64,000 nucleotides of DNA from Streptomyces sp. NBS 14/10 (GCF_002224125.1 NZ_NCSM01000072.1:1-64000), one strand, 5' to 3'. Shown: positions 17,172-25,851, counted from the first letter of the stretch. Numbers and translations: made by a program. Notes: a model not told the origin generated them from the letters alone.

Positions 17172-17919
17172 CGGCGAGGCCGAGACCGGCCAGTGCGATG
17201 ACGATCCGCAGGGGTGTCTCGGGCAGCCGCCGTACGATCATGGGCCCCACCCAGCTGCCGACGAGGGCCCCGGCGCCGAGCGCCACGGCGGCGCCCCAGT
17301 GCACGGGCGCGATGAAGGCGTAGGCGACCGCGGCGGTGATGTTCGCCGCGCCGGTGGCGATGTTCTTGACGGCGTTGGTGACCGGAAGCGGTTCGCCGGC
17401 GGCGGCGGAGAGCGAGAGCACCGCCAGCATCAGCACGCCTGAGGCCGCGCCGAAATAGCCCCCGTACAGGCCGACCAGCAGGATCGCGCAGGCCATGGGG
17501 AGCGTGGGACGGGCGGCTCGGCCGACCGGGCGCGACTTCGACTCCACCAGGCGGCGCAGCGGGTCACGGACGAGGATCAGCACCGAGCCGAGCGCGATCA
17601 GCCATGGCACGACCGCCTCGAAGGCCGAGGACGGGGTGGAGAGCAGCAGCGCGGCCCCGACCGCGCCGCCGAGCGCGGCGAGGACGCCCAGCCGCAGCAG
17701 GCGGTCGCGCTGGCCGCGCAGTTCGGCCCGGGATCCGGCCGCGGTGCCCACCGTGTTGGAGAACAGCGCCACCGTGTTGGTCACATTGGCGGCCACGGGC
17801 GGCAGCCCGGCCGCGAGCAGGGCCGGATAGCTGAACAGCGAGGCCAGCCCGGCGATCGAGCCGGCGAGCCCCGAGGCCACGCCGGCCGACACCAGCAGTG
17901 CCGAGGACCCGATGCTCAT
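17146..17919 (-). CDS. TauE/SafE-family permease
   Basis: 257 aa, about eight hydrophobic helices with the two-half symmetry of TSUP proteins (GLAGSIAGLASLFSYPALLA and GLYGGYFGAASGVLMLAVLS are the paired repeats). The family exports or imports sulfite, sulfoacetate and other organosulfur anions; the substrate here is unknown. Upstream, a palindrome at 17993-18012 may be its operator. Confidence 0.88.
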   Translation of the reverse strand: MSIGSSALLVSAGVASGLAGSIAGLASLFSYPALLAAGLPPVAANVTNTVALFSNTVGTAAGSRAELRGQRDRLLRLGVLAALGGAVGAALLLSTPSSAFEAVVPWLIALGSVLILVRDPLRRLVESKSRPVGRAARPTLPMACAILLVGLYGGYFGAASGVLMLAVLSLSAAAGEPLPVTNAVKNIATGAANITAAVAYAFIAPVHWGAAVALGAGALVGSWVGPMIVRRLPETPLRIVIALAGLGLAVSLWHQGT

Positions 17920-17992
17920 CCGTCCCCACTCCTGCCCGCGCCTGTGCCCGTACCCATGTCCGTGTCCGCCGTCGGCTCATCCTCCAGACTTG

Positions 17993-18012
17993 CTGTCTCG
18001 TATGCAAGACAG
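17993..18012. promoter_or_regulatory. GntR-like palindrome upstream of the TauE gene
   Basis: CTGTCT-N8-AGACAG, overlapping CTTGC-N10-GCAAG. The core CGTATGCA recalls the TTGTATACAA-type sites of GntR regulators. It lies 74 bp before the TauE start. No regulator gene is adjacent, so this is tentative. Confidence 0.35.
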
Positions 18013-18038
18013 TGTCCACATACTTAGACGAAGAGACG

Positions 18039-18079
18039 TGCTCAGACGCCAGACATGCTCAGACGCCGGACATGCTCAG
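18039..18079. repeat. 17-bp tandem repeat, about 2.4 copies
   Basis: TGCTCAGACGCC(A/G)GACA occurs at 18039-18055 and 18056-18072, with a partial third copy (TGCTCAG) reaching into the last codons of the CBS gene (stop at 18076). Possibly slippage-generated; no function is evident. Confidence 0.7.
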
Positions 18080-19101
18080 CCAGCGGCAGGCTCGGGGCCC
18101 ACGAGCTCGTCCAGGACATCCGTCATGGTGACGAAGCCGAGCACCGCACCGCCGTCGTCACCGGTCACCGCCGCCAGATGGGTGCCCGCACCGCGCATCG
18201 CGGTGAGGGTGTCGTCCAGCGGGGTGTCGGCCCGTACGCGGGTGACGGCGTGCAGGGCGGTACGCGGGAAGGGCTTGTCCCGGTTGGCCGCCCCGAGGGT
18301 GTCCTTGATGTGCAGATAGCCGAGCACCGCCCCGGCCGGGCCGATCACCGGCAGCCGGGAGTAGCCGGAGGCCGCCGCCGCGCGCTCCAGCTGGTCGGGG
18401 GTGACCTCGGGGCCGACGGTGACCATCTCGTCCAGCGGCACCAGGATGTCGCCGACCCGCCGGGTGCCCAGCTCCAGGGCGTCGCGCAGCCGCTCGCTGC
18501 CGGAGGGGTCCAGCAGCCCCGCGGCGCTGGAGTCCCGGACCAGCCGGATGAGCTCGTCGTCGGTGAAGACCGACTCGACCTCGTCCTTGGGCTCGACCTT
18601 CAGCAGCCGCAGCAGCGTGTTGGCGAAGGCGTTGATGCCGAAGACGACGGGGCGCAGCGCGCGGGTGAGGGCCACCAGGGGCGGGCCGAGCAGCAGCGCG
18701 GTGCGCTCGGGGGCGGCGAGGGCGATGTTCTTGGGGACCATCTCGCCGATGAGCATGTGCAGATACGTGGCCGCGGTGAGGGCCAGCACGAAGGCGATCG
18801 GGTGCACCAGGCCGTCCGGGACGTGCACCGCGTCGAAGCCGGGCTCCAGCAGATGCGCGATGGCCGGTTCGGCGACCGCGCCCAGGACCAGCGAGGAGAT
18901 GGTGATGCCCAGCTGGGCGGTGGCCAGCAGGGCGGACAGGTGCTCCAGCGCCCACAGCACGGTGCGGGCCCGCCGCGAACCCGCCTGGGCGGCGGGTTCG
19001 ATCTGGCTGCGGCGCACCGAGATCAGGGCGAACTCGGCGCCGACGAAGAAGGCGTTGGTGAGCAGGGTGAGGGCGCCGATGGCCAGCTGTAGAACGGTCA
19101 T
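18076..19101 (-). CDS. DUF21/CBS 'hemolysin' family membrane protein (second of a pair)
   Basis: 341 aa. The N-terminal DUF21 (CNNM) transmembrane domain (LTLLTNAFFVGAEFALISVR, LGITISSLVLGAVAEPAI, YLHMLIGEMVPKNIALA) precedes a CBS pair (about 200-330; LVPLDEMVTVGPEVT, GYLHIKDTLGA, MTDVLDELVG). The C-terminal CorC_HlyC module found in its partner is absent. CNNM/CorC proteins are linked to magnesium or cobalt efflux; the CBS pair probably senses ATP/Mg. Its ATG overlaps the stop of the upstream paralogue by 4 nt (ATGA), so the two are translationally coupled. Confidence 0.9.
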   Translation of the reverse strand: MTVLQLAIGALTLLTNAFFVGAEFALISVRRSQIEPAAQAGSRRARTVLWALEHLSALLATAQLGITISSLVLGAVAEPAIAHLLEPGFDAVHVPDGLVHPIAFVLALTAATYLHMLIGEMVPKNIALAAPERTALLLGPPLVALTRALRPVVFGINAFANTLLRLLKVEPKDEVESVFTDDELIRLVRDSSAAGLLDPSGSERLRDALELGTRRVGDILVPLDEMVTVGPEVTPDQLERAAAASGYSRLPVIGPAGAVLGYLHIKDTLGAANRDKPFPRTALHAVTRVRADTPLDDTLTAMRGAGTHLAAVTGDDGGAVLGFVTMTDVLDELVGPEPAAG

Positions 19102-20537
19102 CGGGCGTCCTCCTTCTCGTTCGCGCGCTCGGCGGCGGGGCCGGCGGCGGGCCCGGACGTGGACTCGGCGGCGGGCTCCGTCGCGGACTCGGCGGTGAGT
19201 CCGGCTGCGGGCTCGGCCGCGAGGTCGGTGGCGGGCCGCGCCGGGGCGGTGATGGTGACGCGGTCGGCGCGGTGGTGGTCGACGTCGAGGACGGCCAGGT
19301 CCCAGCCGTCGAGATGCACGGTGTCGCCCTCCTCGGGGATGCGCCCCAGGCGGGTGGCGAGCAGCCCGGCCAGGGTCTCGTACGGGCCGTCGGGCGCGGC
19401 AAGGCTGATACCGGCGAGCTGGTCGAGGCGGACGCCGCCGTCGGCCTCCCAGACGGCGCGGCCGTCGTCGGTGGGCGGCGCGGGCAGCAGGTCGGGGGGA
19501 TCGAGGGGGTCGTGTTCGTCACGTACCTCGCCGATGACCTCCTCGACGACGTCCTCGACGGTGGCGACCCCGGCGGTGCCGCCGTACTCGTCGATGACCA
19601 CGGCCATGACGCGCTCGGCGCGCAGCCGCTGAAGCAGGGTGGCGACGGGGAGGGTGTCGGGCACCAGCAGCGGCAGGGTGATCAGGTCGGTGACGGGGGT
19701 GGTCGCGCGCTTGGCGGCGTCCAGGGCGAGGACGTCGCGGATGTGGACGGTCCCGATGACCTCGTCCAGGCTGTCGCGGTAGACGGGGAAGCGGGACAGA
19801 CCGGTGGCGAAGGTGAGACTGGCGGCGTCGACGGCGGTGGCGTGGGACTCCAGCGCCTGGACGTCCACGCGCGGGGTCATCACGTTCTCGGCGGTCAGCT
19901 CACCCAGGTGGAGGGTGCGCACGAACAGCTCGGCCGAGTCCGGCTCGATGGCCCCCTGCGCGGCGGAGTGGCGGGCGAGGGCCACCAGCTCCTCGGGGGT
20001 ACGGGCGCCGGCCAGCTCCTCCGCGGGCTCCAGGCCGAGGCGGCGTACGAAGCGGTTGGCGGTGTTGTTGAGGTGGCGGATGAACGGCGAGAAGGCGGCG
20101 GTGAAGCCGCGCTGCGGGCCCGCGACCACCTTGGCCACGGCCAGCGGGCGGGAGATCGCCCAGTTCTTGGGCACCAGCTCGCCGACCACCATCAGCACCA
20201 CGGTGGACAGGGCCACGCCCAGCACCGTGGCCACCGAGGAGGCGGCCGCGCCCAGGCCGACGGCCCGCAGGGGCCTGAGCAACAGCACGGCCAGGGAGGG
20301 CTCGGCGAGCATGCCGATCACCAGGGAGGTGACCGTGATGCCCAGTTGGGCGCCGGACAGCTGGAACGTCAGCCGGCGGACGGCCGCCAGCGCGCCCTCG
20401 GCACCGCGCTCGCCCGCCTCGACCGCGCGCTCCAGCTCACCGCGCTCGATGGTGGTGAGCGAGAACTCGGCGGCCACGAAGACCGCACAGGCCAGGGTGA
20501 GCAGCAGCGCCAGCAGGAGCAGCAGGACCTCGGTCAC
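19098..20537 (-). CDS. DUF21/CBS/CorC_HlyC 'hemolysin' family membrane protein (first of a pair)
   Basis: 479 aa: DUF21 transmembrane domain (1-190; LACAVFVAAEFSLTTIERGE, MLMVVGELVPKNWAIS-like), CBS pair (about 205-335, including EVIGTVHIRDVLAL and AVVIDEYGGTAGVATVEDVV), CorC_HlyC domain (about 350-430) and an Ala/Glu/Ser-rich tail. Same family as the downstream gene and presumably a heteromer with it in metal-ion transport. It is the first gene of a two-gene operon. The 257-bp region to the divergent TerB gene has several TCATCGCTC-like repeats but no recognised riboswitch. Confidence 0.9.
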   Translation of the reverse strand: MTEVLLLLLALLLTLACAVFVAAEFSLTTIERGELERAVEAGERGAEGALAAVRRLTFQLSGAQLGITVTSLVIGMLAEPSLAVLLLRPLRAVGLGAAASSVATVLGVALSTVVLMVVGELVPKNWAISRPLAVAKVVAGPQRGFTAAFSPFIRHLNNTANRFVRRLGLEPAEELAGARTPEELVALARHSAAQGAIEPDSAELFVRTLHLGELTAENVMTPRVDVQALESHATAVDAASLTFATGLSRFPVYRDSLDEVIGTVHIRDVLALDAAKRATTPVTDLITLPLLVPDTLPVATLLQRLRAERVMAVVIDEYGGTAGVATVEDVVEEVIGEVRDEHDPLDPPDLLPAPPTDDGRAVWEADGGVRLDQLAGISLAAPDGPYETLAGLLATRLGRIPEEGDTVHLDGWDLAVLDVDHHRADRVTITAPARPATDLAAEPAAGLTAESATEPAAESTSGPAAGPAAERANEKEDAR

Positions 20538-20755
20538 CGTGCCACCCTCCGCTCATCGCTCGACTGCCGACGGGGGATGGCACGGCCGGTACTGGGAGGT
20601 TCGCCCATGGCGGGTCTACCGCTCCTTCTCATCGCTCGGGTTCATCTTCATAGCTCAGGTTTATCGCTCATTCAACGTAAAGAGATGGTAAAGCATTCCC
20701 GTCCGGGACTACGGTGGCCATCACGCAGACCCACCTCGACCGCACCCTGCTAGTT

Positions 20756-20771
20756 TTTACACCACTGTAGA
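20756..20771. promoter_or_regulatory. BlaI-like operator upstream of the TerB gene
   Basis: TTTACA-CCAC-TGTAGA: TACA/TGTA core arms with a 4-nt spacer, 24 bp before the TerB ATG, where a repressor would block the promoter. The arms (5 of 6 symmetric) and the spacer match the perfect site at 22756-22771 near the BlaI gene. Confidence 0.6.
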
Positions 20772-20794
20772 AACAACACACATACGGAGTTCTC

Positions 20795-21250
20795 ATGGCC
20801 CTGTGGGATCGCATCAAGGATTCCGCCCAGACGATGCAGACCCAGCTCGTCGCGAAGAAGAACGACCTGAAGAGCGGTGCGTTCCGCGACGCGAGCATGG
20901 CGATGTGCGCCCTGGTCGCGGCGGCGGACGGCAGCGTCGACCCGTCCGAGCGGCAGCGCGTCGCCCAGCTCATCGCCACCAACGAGGTGCTGCAGAACTT
21001 CGCCGCGGACGACCTGCAGCGCCGCTTCAACGACTACCTCAACAAGATCACCGCCGACTTCGAGTTCGGCAAGGTCAGCCTGTTGCAGGAGGTCGCCAAG
21101 GCGAAGAAGAAGCCCGCCGAGGCGCGGGCCGTCATCCAGATCGGCATCGTCATCGGCGGCGCCGACGGCAACTTCGACAAGACCGAGCAGGGCATCGTAC
21201 GCGAGGCCTGCTTCGCCCTGGAGCTGCCGCCGGCCGAGTTCGACCTGTAA
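20795..21250 (+). CDS. TerB-family tellurite-resistance/stress protein
   Basis: 151 aa, all-helical TerB fold: FRDASMAMCALVAAADGSVD and VIQIGIVIGGADGNFDKTEQ are the two repeated acidic metal-binding-type motifs typical of TerB. It is cytoplasmic and possibly membrane-peripheral. TerB is thought to work with TerC and TerD proteins in envelope and redox stress responses. A BlaI-like operator lies just upstream, shared with the BlaI/TerD promoter region 2 kb away. Confidence 0.9.
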   Translation: MALWDRIKDSAQTMQTQLVAKKNDLKSGAFRDASMAMCALVAAADGSVDPSERQRVAQLIATNEVLQNFAADDLQRRFNDYLNKITADFEFGKVSLLQEVAKAKKKPAEARAVIQIGIVIGGADGNFDKTEQGIVREACFALELPPAEFDL

Positions 21251-21280
21251 GCAGACGCGCCCCGCGAAGGCGTCCGCCCG

Positions 21281-22228
21281 TTACAGCGGGGTGGCCGCCT
21301 GAAGCACGAGGAACAACGCCACCGCCGCGTTCGCCGAGGACAGCGCGGACGCGGCGGTGCCGGCGGCCGCGATCCAGGCGGCCAGACCGGCCGCCGTGGC
21401 CGCGGGCGGCCACCAGCGCGCGGGCGGCACCGGCCCCAGCAGCGCGGCCACCCGCCGCGGTACGGGCCCGGGAGCGGCGAATCCGGCCAGCGTGGGGGTG
21501 GGTGTGCCCCGCGAGACCAGCGCCGCCTTGCCGACCGCCCGCGCCGTCACCCTGCGGTCCCCGACCTCCCCGGCCGCCTCCTCGTCCGCCCATCGCTCCG
21601 CGCAGTAGGCCACCGCGGCGCGCAGCGCGTGCAGCAGGGGGTTCGCCCGCGCCGCCAGCTGGGCCACCAGCAGGTAGCGATGGTGCCGCCCGGCCAGATG
21701 TGCCTGCTCATGGGCGATCAGCGCCTGCCGTTCGCGGGCGTTCAGACAGTCCAGCATCGCGGTGGAGACGACGATCCGCCCCCGCGCCCGGCACCCGCCC
21801 GGCCCGCCGGGCAGGGCGTACGCATACGCCTTGCCGTCGGGCAGCACCGCGACCGGCGAGTCCGGCATGCCGACCAGCGCCGCCTGGGCCCGCCGCCGTA
21901 CCGTCACATGCCGCACCAGGGTCGCCACACAGCCGGTGGCCACCACGGCCAGCGCGCCGATCGCGGCCTTCCCGGCCACCTCGTCGTACGGCACCGCCGC
22001 CCGCACCTCGGGGTCGGACCAGCCGTCCGGGAGCGGATTGCCCGGCAGTTGGGCCGTGCCGACGACGACCAGCAGGCCCAGGCACAGCGTCGAGCACAGC
22101 GCCAGCACGCCCCCGACGAACGACAGCAGGCGGGTGGCGGCGCGCGGATGCAGATGCTGCTCGGCCAGGCGCGCGATCGGCAGCGCCGTCAGCGGCAGCA
22201 CCAGGGGGAGGAAGACGAACACACCCAT
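21281..22228 (-). CDS. M56-family (BlaR1-like) membrane metallopeptidase
   Basis: 315 aa with about four to five hydrophobic helices and the zinc motif HEQAH (IAHEQAHLAGRHH), followed by a downstream Glu (CAERWADEEA). It lacks the C-terminal penicillin-binding sensor domain of true BlaR1. By analogy it would cleave or derepress the adjacent BlaI-type repressor in response to a membrane signal. It starts 3 nt after the BlaI stop in the same operon. A leading run of hydrophobic segments (LVLPLTALPIA) marks the start at 22228. Confidence 0.88.
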   Translation of the reverse strand: MGVFVFLPLVLPLTALPIARLAEQHLHPRAATRLLSFVGGVLALCSTLCLGLLVVVGTAQLPGNPLPDGWSDPEVRAAVPYDEVAGKAAIGALAVVATGCVATLVRHVTVRRRAQAALVGMPDSPVAVLPDGKAYAYALPGGPGGCRARGRIVVSTAMLDCLNARERQALIAHEQAHLAGRHHRYLLVAQLAARANPLLHALRAAVAYCAERWADEEAAGEVGDRRVTARAVGKAALVSRGTPTPTLAGFAAPGPVPRRVAALLGPVPPARWWPPAATAAGLAAWIAAAGTAASALSSANAAVALFLVLQAATPL

Positions 22229-22231
22229 GGG

Positions 22232-22648
22232 TCAGTCCTCCGGCTCCCCCGCCGCCTCGCTCAGCAGATCGCGCAGCAGCCGCTCGTCGTCCGACGACAG
22301 CCCGGTCACAAAGCTCGCCAGCACGGCCCCCCGGTCGTCCTGGCCGTCCAGCACTCGGCGCATCCGCAGCGCGGCCAGCCCCGCCTCGTTGGCCTCGGCC
22401 CGCCATACGAACGACCGGCCCACCCGCTCCCGCGCCACCGCCTGCTTGGTGTGCAGCCGGGACAGGATCGTCATCACCGTCGTATACGCCAGGTCGCCCT
22501 CGAGCCGCTCCTGCACCCAGGCCGCCGTGACCGGGCCGCCCGCCCGGCACAGCAGATCCAGGACCTGCGCCTCCAGCTCGCCCTGCCCGCGCCGGCGGGA
22601 ACGCGGGCGCGGACCGCCCTCGTCCGGGTTCAAGGGGTCGTGCCTCAC
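22232..22648 (-). CDS. BlaI/MecI/CopY-family repressor
   Basis: 138 aa from the GTG at 22648 behind GGAGGGAG; an upstream frame to 22738 would add 30 basic residues and run toward the operator, and is rejected. Winged helix: GELEAQVLDLLCRAGGPVTA, LAYTTVMTILSRLHTKQ and AVARERVGRSFVWRA. The C-terminal half is the dimerisation and protease-sensitive region. It is co-transcribed with an M56 peptidase, the usual partner. It diverges from a TerD gene across a perfect TACA/TGTA palindrome and probably represses both directions. Confidence 0.92.
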   Translation of the reverse strand: MRHDPLNPDEGGPRPRSRRRGQGELEAQVLDLLCRAGGPVTAAWVQERLEGDLAYTTVMTILSRLHTKQAVARERVGRSFVWRAEANEAGLAALRMRRVLDGQDDRGAVLASFVTGLSSDDERLLRDLLSEAAGEPED

Positions 22649-22755
22649 CGTCCGTCTCCCTCCGCCAGGCCGCACCGCGCGGGCGACGCGCCACGCGCGA
22701 CCGACCGCCACAGGACCGTACCGCCTCCGCGGCACCACATCGCCCTCCCATTTCT

Positions 22756-22771
22756 TCTACAGTGCTGTAGA
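22756..22771. promoter_or_regulatory. BlaI-like operator between BlaI and TerD genes
   Basis: TCTACA-GTGC-TGTAGA: perfect 6-bp arms with a 4-nt spacer, placed between the divergent BlaI (start 22648) and TerD (start 22822) genes. Resembles the TACA/TGTA dyads of actinobacterial BlaI operators. Confidence 0.7.
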
Positions 22772-22821
22772 TTTTTCCTCCGGGCCCGTCAACCAGCACA
22801 CCGAAAACACAGGAGGCGATC

Positions 22822-23397
22822 GTGGGAGTTTCCCTGTCCAAAGGCGGCAACGTCTCGCTCAGCAAGGAGGCACCGGGCCTGACCGCGGTCCTGGTCGGCC
22901 TCGGCTGGGACGTACGGACCACGACGGGCACCGACTACGACCTCGACGCCAGCGCCCTGCTCTGCGACGAAGCCGGGAAGGTCCCCTCCAACCAGCACTT
23001 CGTCTTCTACAACAACCTCAAGAGCCCCGACGGCTCGGTCGAGCACACCGGCGACAACCTCACCGGCGAGGGCGACGGCGACGACGAGTCCATCAAGGTC
23101 AACCTCGCCGGCGTGCCCGCCGAGATCACCAAGATCGTCTTCCCGGTCTCCATCCACGACGCCGAATCCCGCGGCCAGAGCTTCGGCCAGGTCCGCAACG
23201 CCTTCATCCGCGTCGTCAACCAGGCCGACGGCAATGAGCTCGCCCGCTACGACCTCAGCGAGGACGCCGCGTCCGAGACCGCCATGGTCTTCGGTGAGCT
23301 CTACCGCCACGGCGCGGAGTGGAAGTTCCGCGCGGTCGGCCAGGGCTATGCCTCCGGCCTGGCGGGCATCGCCTCCGACTACGGGGTCGGCGTCTGA
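22822..23397 (+). CDS. TerD-family protein
   Basis: 191 aa from a GTG preceded by AGGAGG. Typical TerD/CABP fold: [72 protein letters not shown] and [18 protein letters not shown]. The acidic loops bind calcium. TerD proteins act in tellurite, phage and envelope stress responses together with TerB and TerC. Likely first gene of an operon with a membrane protein and a TatA-like protein, under the BlaI-like operator. Confidence 0.95.
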   Translation: MGVSLSKGGNVSLSKEAPGLTAVLVGLGWDVRTTTGTDYDLDASALLCDEAGKVPSNQHFVFYNNLKSPDGSVEHTGDNLTGEGDGDDESIKVNLAGVPAEITKIVFPVSIHDAESRGQSFGQVRNAFIRVVNQADGNELARYDLSEDAASETAMVFGELYRHGAEWKFRAVGQGYASGLAGIASDYGVGV

Positions 23398-23497
23398 CGT
23401 CCCCGCCACCACCGCCGCCGCCGGGCACGGGCCGGGCCCTTGGGCGCCCCGGCCCGGCGGCGGCACCGGCTGGTTCCAACTCACCGAGGGAACGGAC

Positions 23498-24382
23498 ATG
23501 ACCGGCCCGTACGCATCCCAGGCACCGCGGGCATTGGACGCGGCGGACAGACCCGACTTCGAGCAGGTGCTGCACCAGGCGCTGAACACCCCGGAGATCC
23601 GTACGGCCCTGCGGAACGGCTCCGCCGAGGACCCGGACCTCGAGGAGCTGCGCTCCCAGGCCCTGGCGGACGCCGCGTCCATCGCGGTGGCGGCGGCGAC
23701 CGAGTACGGGGCTTATGTCCGGCAGCGCGCGCCGGCGCTGCCTGGCGCGACAGCCGGAGGCCCGGCCGAATCCGGGGACGGGCCCGCGCACGGGTCCGGG
23801 GACGGGCCCGGGCCGGGCGGGCAGGGGCAGGCCGGACAGGGGCGAGCCAAGGAGGAGCGGGCCGGGCGAGGACGGGCCGGGCAGGGGTTGCTGCCCGCGC
23901 TGGCGGTCCTGACGCCGGTGCTGGCCACGGCGGCGACCGTGGTCTTCCTTCTCCTCGGCCACACCCTGGGGTTCAGCGCCTCCCAACGCCGCCTGGCCGA
24001 CACCCTGCTGACCGCCGCGCACACCACCGCCGTCATCGCGGCCCTCACCACCGCCGCTGGCGCCATCTGGCTGTTCACCACCGCCATACGGCACCGCGCC
24101 ACACCCGTCGACCGGGCCGAGCGGCACCGGGACGGCATCGCCGCGGCCCGCGACGCCTGGCGGCTGGCCCTCCTCGAACGCGGAGTCCTGCCGTATCTGC
24201 GCGGGCGACTGCGCGACAATCGCCCACAGGGGACGGTGGAACTCATCCGCCGTCCGCGCCTCGGCTACTCCAGCCCGGACTTCGCAAGCCCGGATTTCGC
24301 AAGCCCCGACTTCTCCGGCCCTGACTTCACCCCACCACCCCACTCAGCGAAGAAAGCAGGCACCGATGCTCGGGATAAGTGA
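23498..24382 (+). CDS. Two-helix membrane protein with SPDF repeats
   Basis: 294 aa from the ATG at 23498. A cytoplasmic helical N-terminus (about 1-75), a Gly/Pro/Arg-rich linker, two hydrophobic helices (about 130-200: LAVLTPVLATAATVVFLLLG and AAHTTAVIAALTTAAGAIWL), a basic helix and a C-terminal tail with repeated SPDFA pentapeptides (four PDF units). No family is recognised. The TatA-like gene starts 17 nt inside its 3' end, so translation is coupled. Context suggests membrane partnership with TerD. Confidence 0.6.
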   Translation: MTGPYASQAPRALDAADRPDFEQVLHQALNTPEIRTALRNGSAEDPDLEELRSQALADAASIAVAAATEYGAYVRQRAPALPGATAGGPAESGDGPAHGSGDGPGPGGQGQAGQGRAKEERAGRGRAGQGLLPALAVLTPVLATAATVVFLLLGHTLGFSASQRRLADTLLTAAHTTAVIAALTTAAGAIWLFTTAIRHRATPVDRAERHRDGIAAARDAWRLALLERGVLPYLRGRLRDNRPQGTVELIRRPRLGYSSPDFASPDFASPDFSGPDFTPPPHSAKKAGTDARDK

Positions 24383-24632
24383 GCTGTCGCTCCTCCTCAT
24401 CGTCGTCATCGTCATCCTCGGGGCCAAGAAACTTCCCGACCTGGTCCGCTCCATGGGCAAGTCGGCCCGCATCCTCAAAAGCGAGTCCAAGGCGATGAAG
24501 TCCGACGACCAGCCCGCCGTCACCGAGGACGGGTCCGGGCACCGCGTGATCAGGGCCGAACCCGGCGACGTCATCCGGTCCCGAACGGAGCCGACCGACC
24601 CCAACAGCGGCACCGGCACCGGGCAGCGCTGA
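24366..24632 (+). CDS. TatA/TatB-like Sec-independent translocase subunit
   Basis: 88 aa. One N-terminal helix (LSLLLIVVIVILGAKKLPDL) and the amphipathic helix VRSMGKSARILKSESKA give the TatA/B pattern, including the ILGAKKLP hinge. The polar tail is short. Normally tatA sits with tatC; here it ends a TerD operon, so it is probably a secondary Tat pore component or a Tat-like stress protein. It overlaps the upstream gene by 17 nt. Confidence 0.8.
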   Translation: MLGISELSLLLIVVIVILGAKKLPDLVRSMGKSARILKSESKAMKSDDQPAVTEDGSGHRVIRAEPGDVIRSRTEPTDPNSGTGTGQR

Positions 24633-24660
24633 CCCGCGCCGCCCGCCCCCGGCAGCGGCC

Positions 24661-25851
24661 TCACAACACCGAGCGGAACCCGGGCAGCCGGCGCAACCCC
24701 GCCGCGGCCAGGAACGCCGCGCCCAGCGCCAGGACCGCTGTCAGGGCCCAGGCGCCGAGCGCCGGAAGGCCGTCGCTCCCCAGAGCGAACTGCACGGCCA
24801 CCACGATCGGCAGATGCACGATGTAGACGGCGTACGAGCCGGCCGCCAGCTCACGGCGGAGCCGCCCCGAGCCCGCACAGCGCTCACGGAAGAGGGTGAG
24901 CAGCCCGACGCACAGCGCCACGCACAGAGCGCTCTCGTACAGCGACCACAGCGCGGACCGCCATCCGGAGCCTCCCGGGGCGAAGCAGCCGGCGCCCGGC
25001 CCGACGGCGAACAGCAGCGCGGCCCCGCCCAAGCCGCCCGCCAGCCACAACCAGCCCGTCCGGGCAGGGAACCGCTCCAGCAAGCCGTATCGGTGGGCCA
25101 CCACACCGAGCAGGAAGAAGCCCCCCTGAAGCGGCAGCCGGGCGGGCTCCACCTGCAGAAAGTCCAAGAACGGCACCCAAGTGTCCAGCGGATAGCGCAG
25201 CCGTACGGCATAGGTGGCCACCGCGAGCGCCACGGTCAGCAGCGCCAGCGCACCGTGCCCCGGTATCCGCCCGCCCTCCCGGAGCGCGGCGCCCCGGTCC
25301 GTACGCCGCCGCCGGACGATCCCCGCGGCCTGCCGGCACACCAGATACAGGACGCTGTACGCCAACAGGTTCTGGATGAACCAGAGATGGGCGAACTGCA
25401 GATCCGGCCAGGACGGCCCGCTCCAGTCGGCCGGCTTCTCCCCGAGCCCCAGATAGACGTCGGTGAAGTAGCGGGGGTAGGAGATCGGGGCGTAGCCGCG
25501 GTAGTGGACGTAGTACGCGTACATCAGCCCCGGGACGATCGTCACCGCCCCGACGACCAGGGGGATGCCGAGCCGCCGCAGCCGGGACGCCAGGAAGGCT
25601 CGGGCGCCGTGGCGTTCGTACGAGACGGGCACGAAGTAGGCCGACACAAAGAAGAACAGGCTCATCGCGAACGTGCCGTCCAGCGCGGACAGCGTGGCCA
25701 GCGCCCCTGAGCGCGGCCGGCCCTCGACGTACCACCAGTCGCCGGGGCCGTACGCCTGGGCGGCGTGGTGGACGACGACGAGGACGGTCACGGCGGTACG
25801 GAGGTTGTCCAGCCAGGCGAGGCGGGGTGGAGCGGAGGGCTTGGTGTTCAT
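24661..25851 (-). CDS. Acyltransferase family 3 membrane protein
   Basis: 396 aa with about ten transmembrane helices. The N-terminal RLAWLDNLRTAVTVLVVVHH has the family His-His motif (VVVHHAAQAYG); SLFFFVSAYFVPVSYERHG and RLRRLGIPLVVG follow. Acyl_transf_3 proteins O-acylate exported sugars or polyketide/glycolipid acceptors. Monocistronic, in an accessory context, donor and acceptor unknown. The gap to the divergently transcribed DNA is short. Confidence 0.88.
   Translation of the reverse strand: MNTKPSAPPRLAWLDNLRTAVTVLVVVHHAAQAYGPGDWWYVEGRPRSGALATLSALDGTFAMSLFFFVSAYFVPVSYERHGARAFLASRLRRLGIPLVVGAVTIVPGLMYAYYVHYRGYAPISYPRYFTDVYLGLGEKPADWSGPSWPDLQFAHLWFIQNLLAYSVLYLVCRQAAGIVRRRRTDRGAALREGGRIPGHGALALLTVALAVATYAVRLRYPLDTWVPFLDFLQVEPARLPLQGGFFLLGVVAHRYGLLERFPARTGWLWLAGGLGGAALLFAVGPGAGCFAPGGSGWRSALWSLYESALCVALCVGLLTLFRERCAGSGRLRRELAAGSYAVYIVHLPIVVAVQFALGSDGLPALGAWALTAVLALGAAFLAAAGLRRLPGFRSVL

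Noticed and set aside
18039..18079. Short tandem repeat considered as a CRISPR fragment
   Set aside because: Units are directly abutting with no spacers, so not a CRISPR array.
20538..20794. Region before the CBS/CorC genes considered as a magnesium riboswitch
   Set aside because: No conserved M-box-like stems were seen; only short TCATCGCTC-like repeats.
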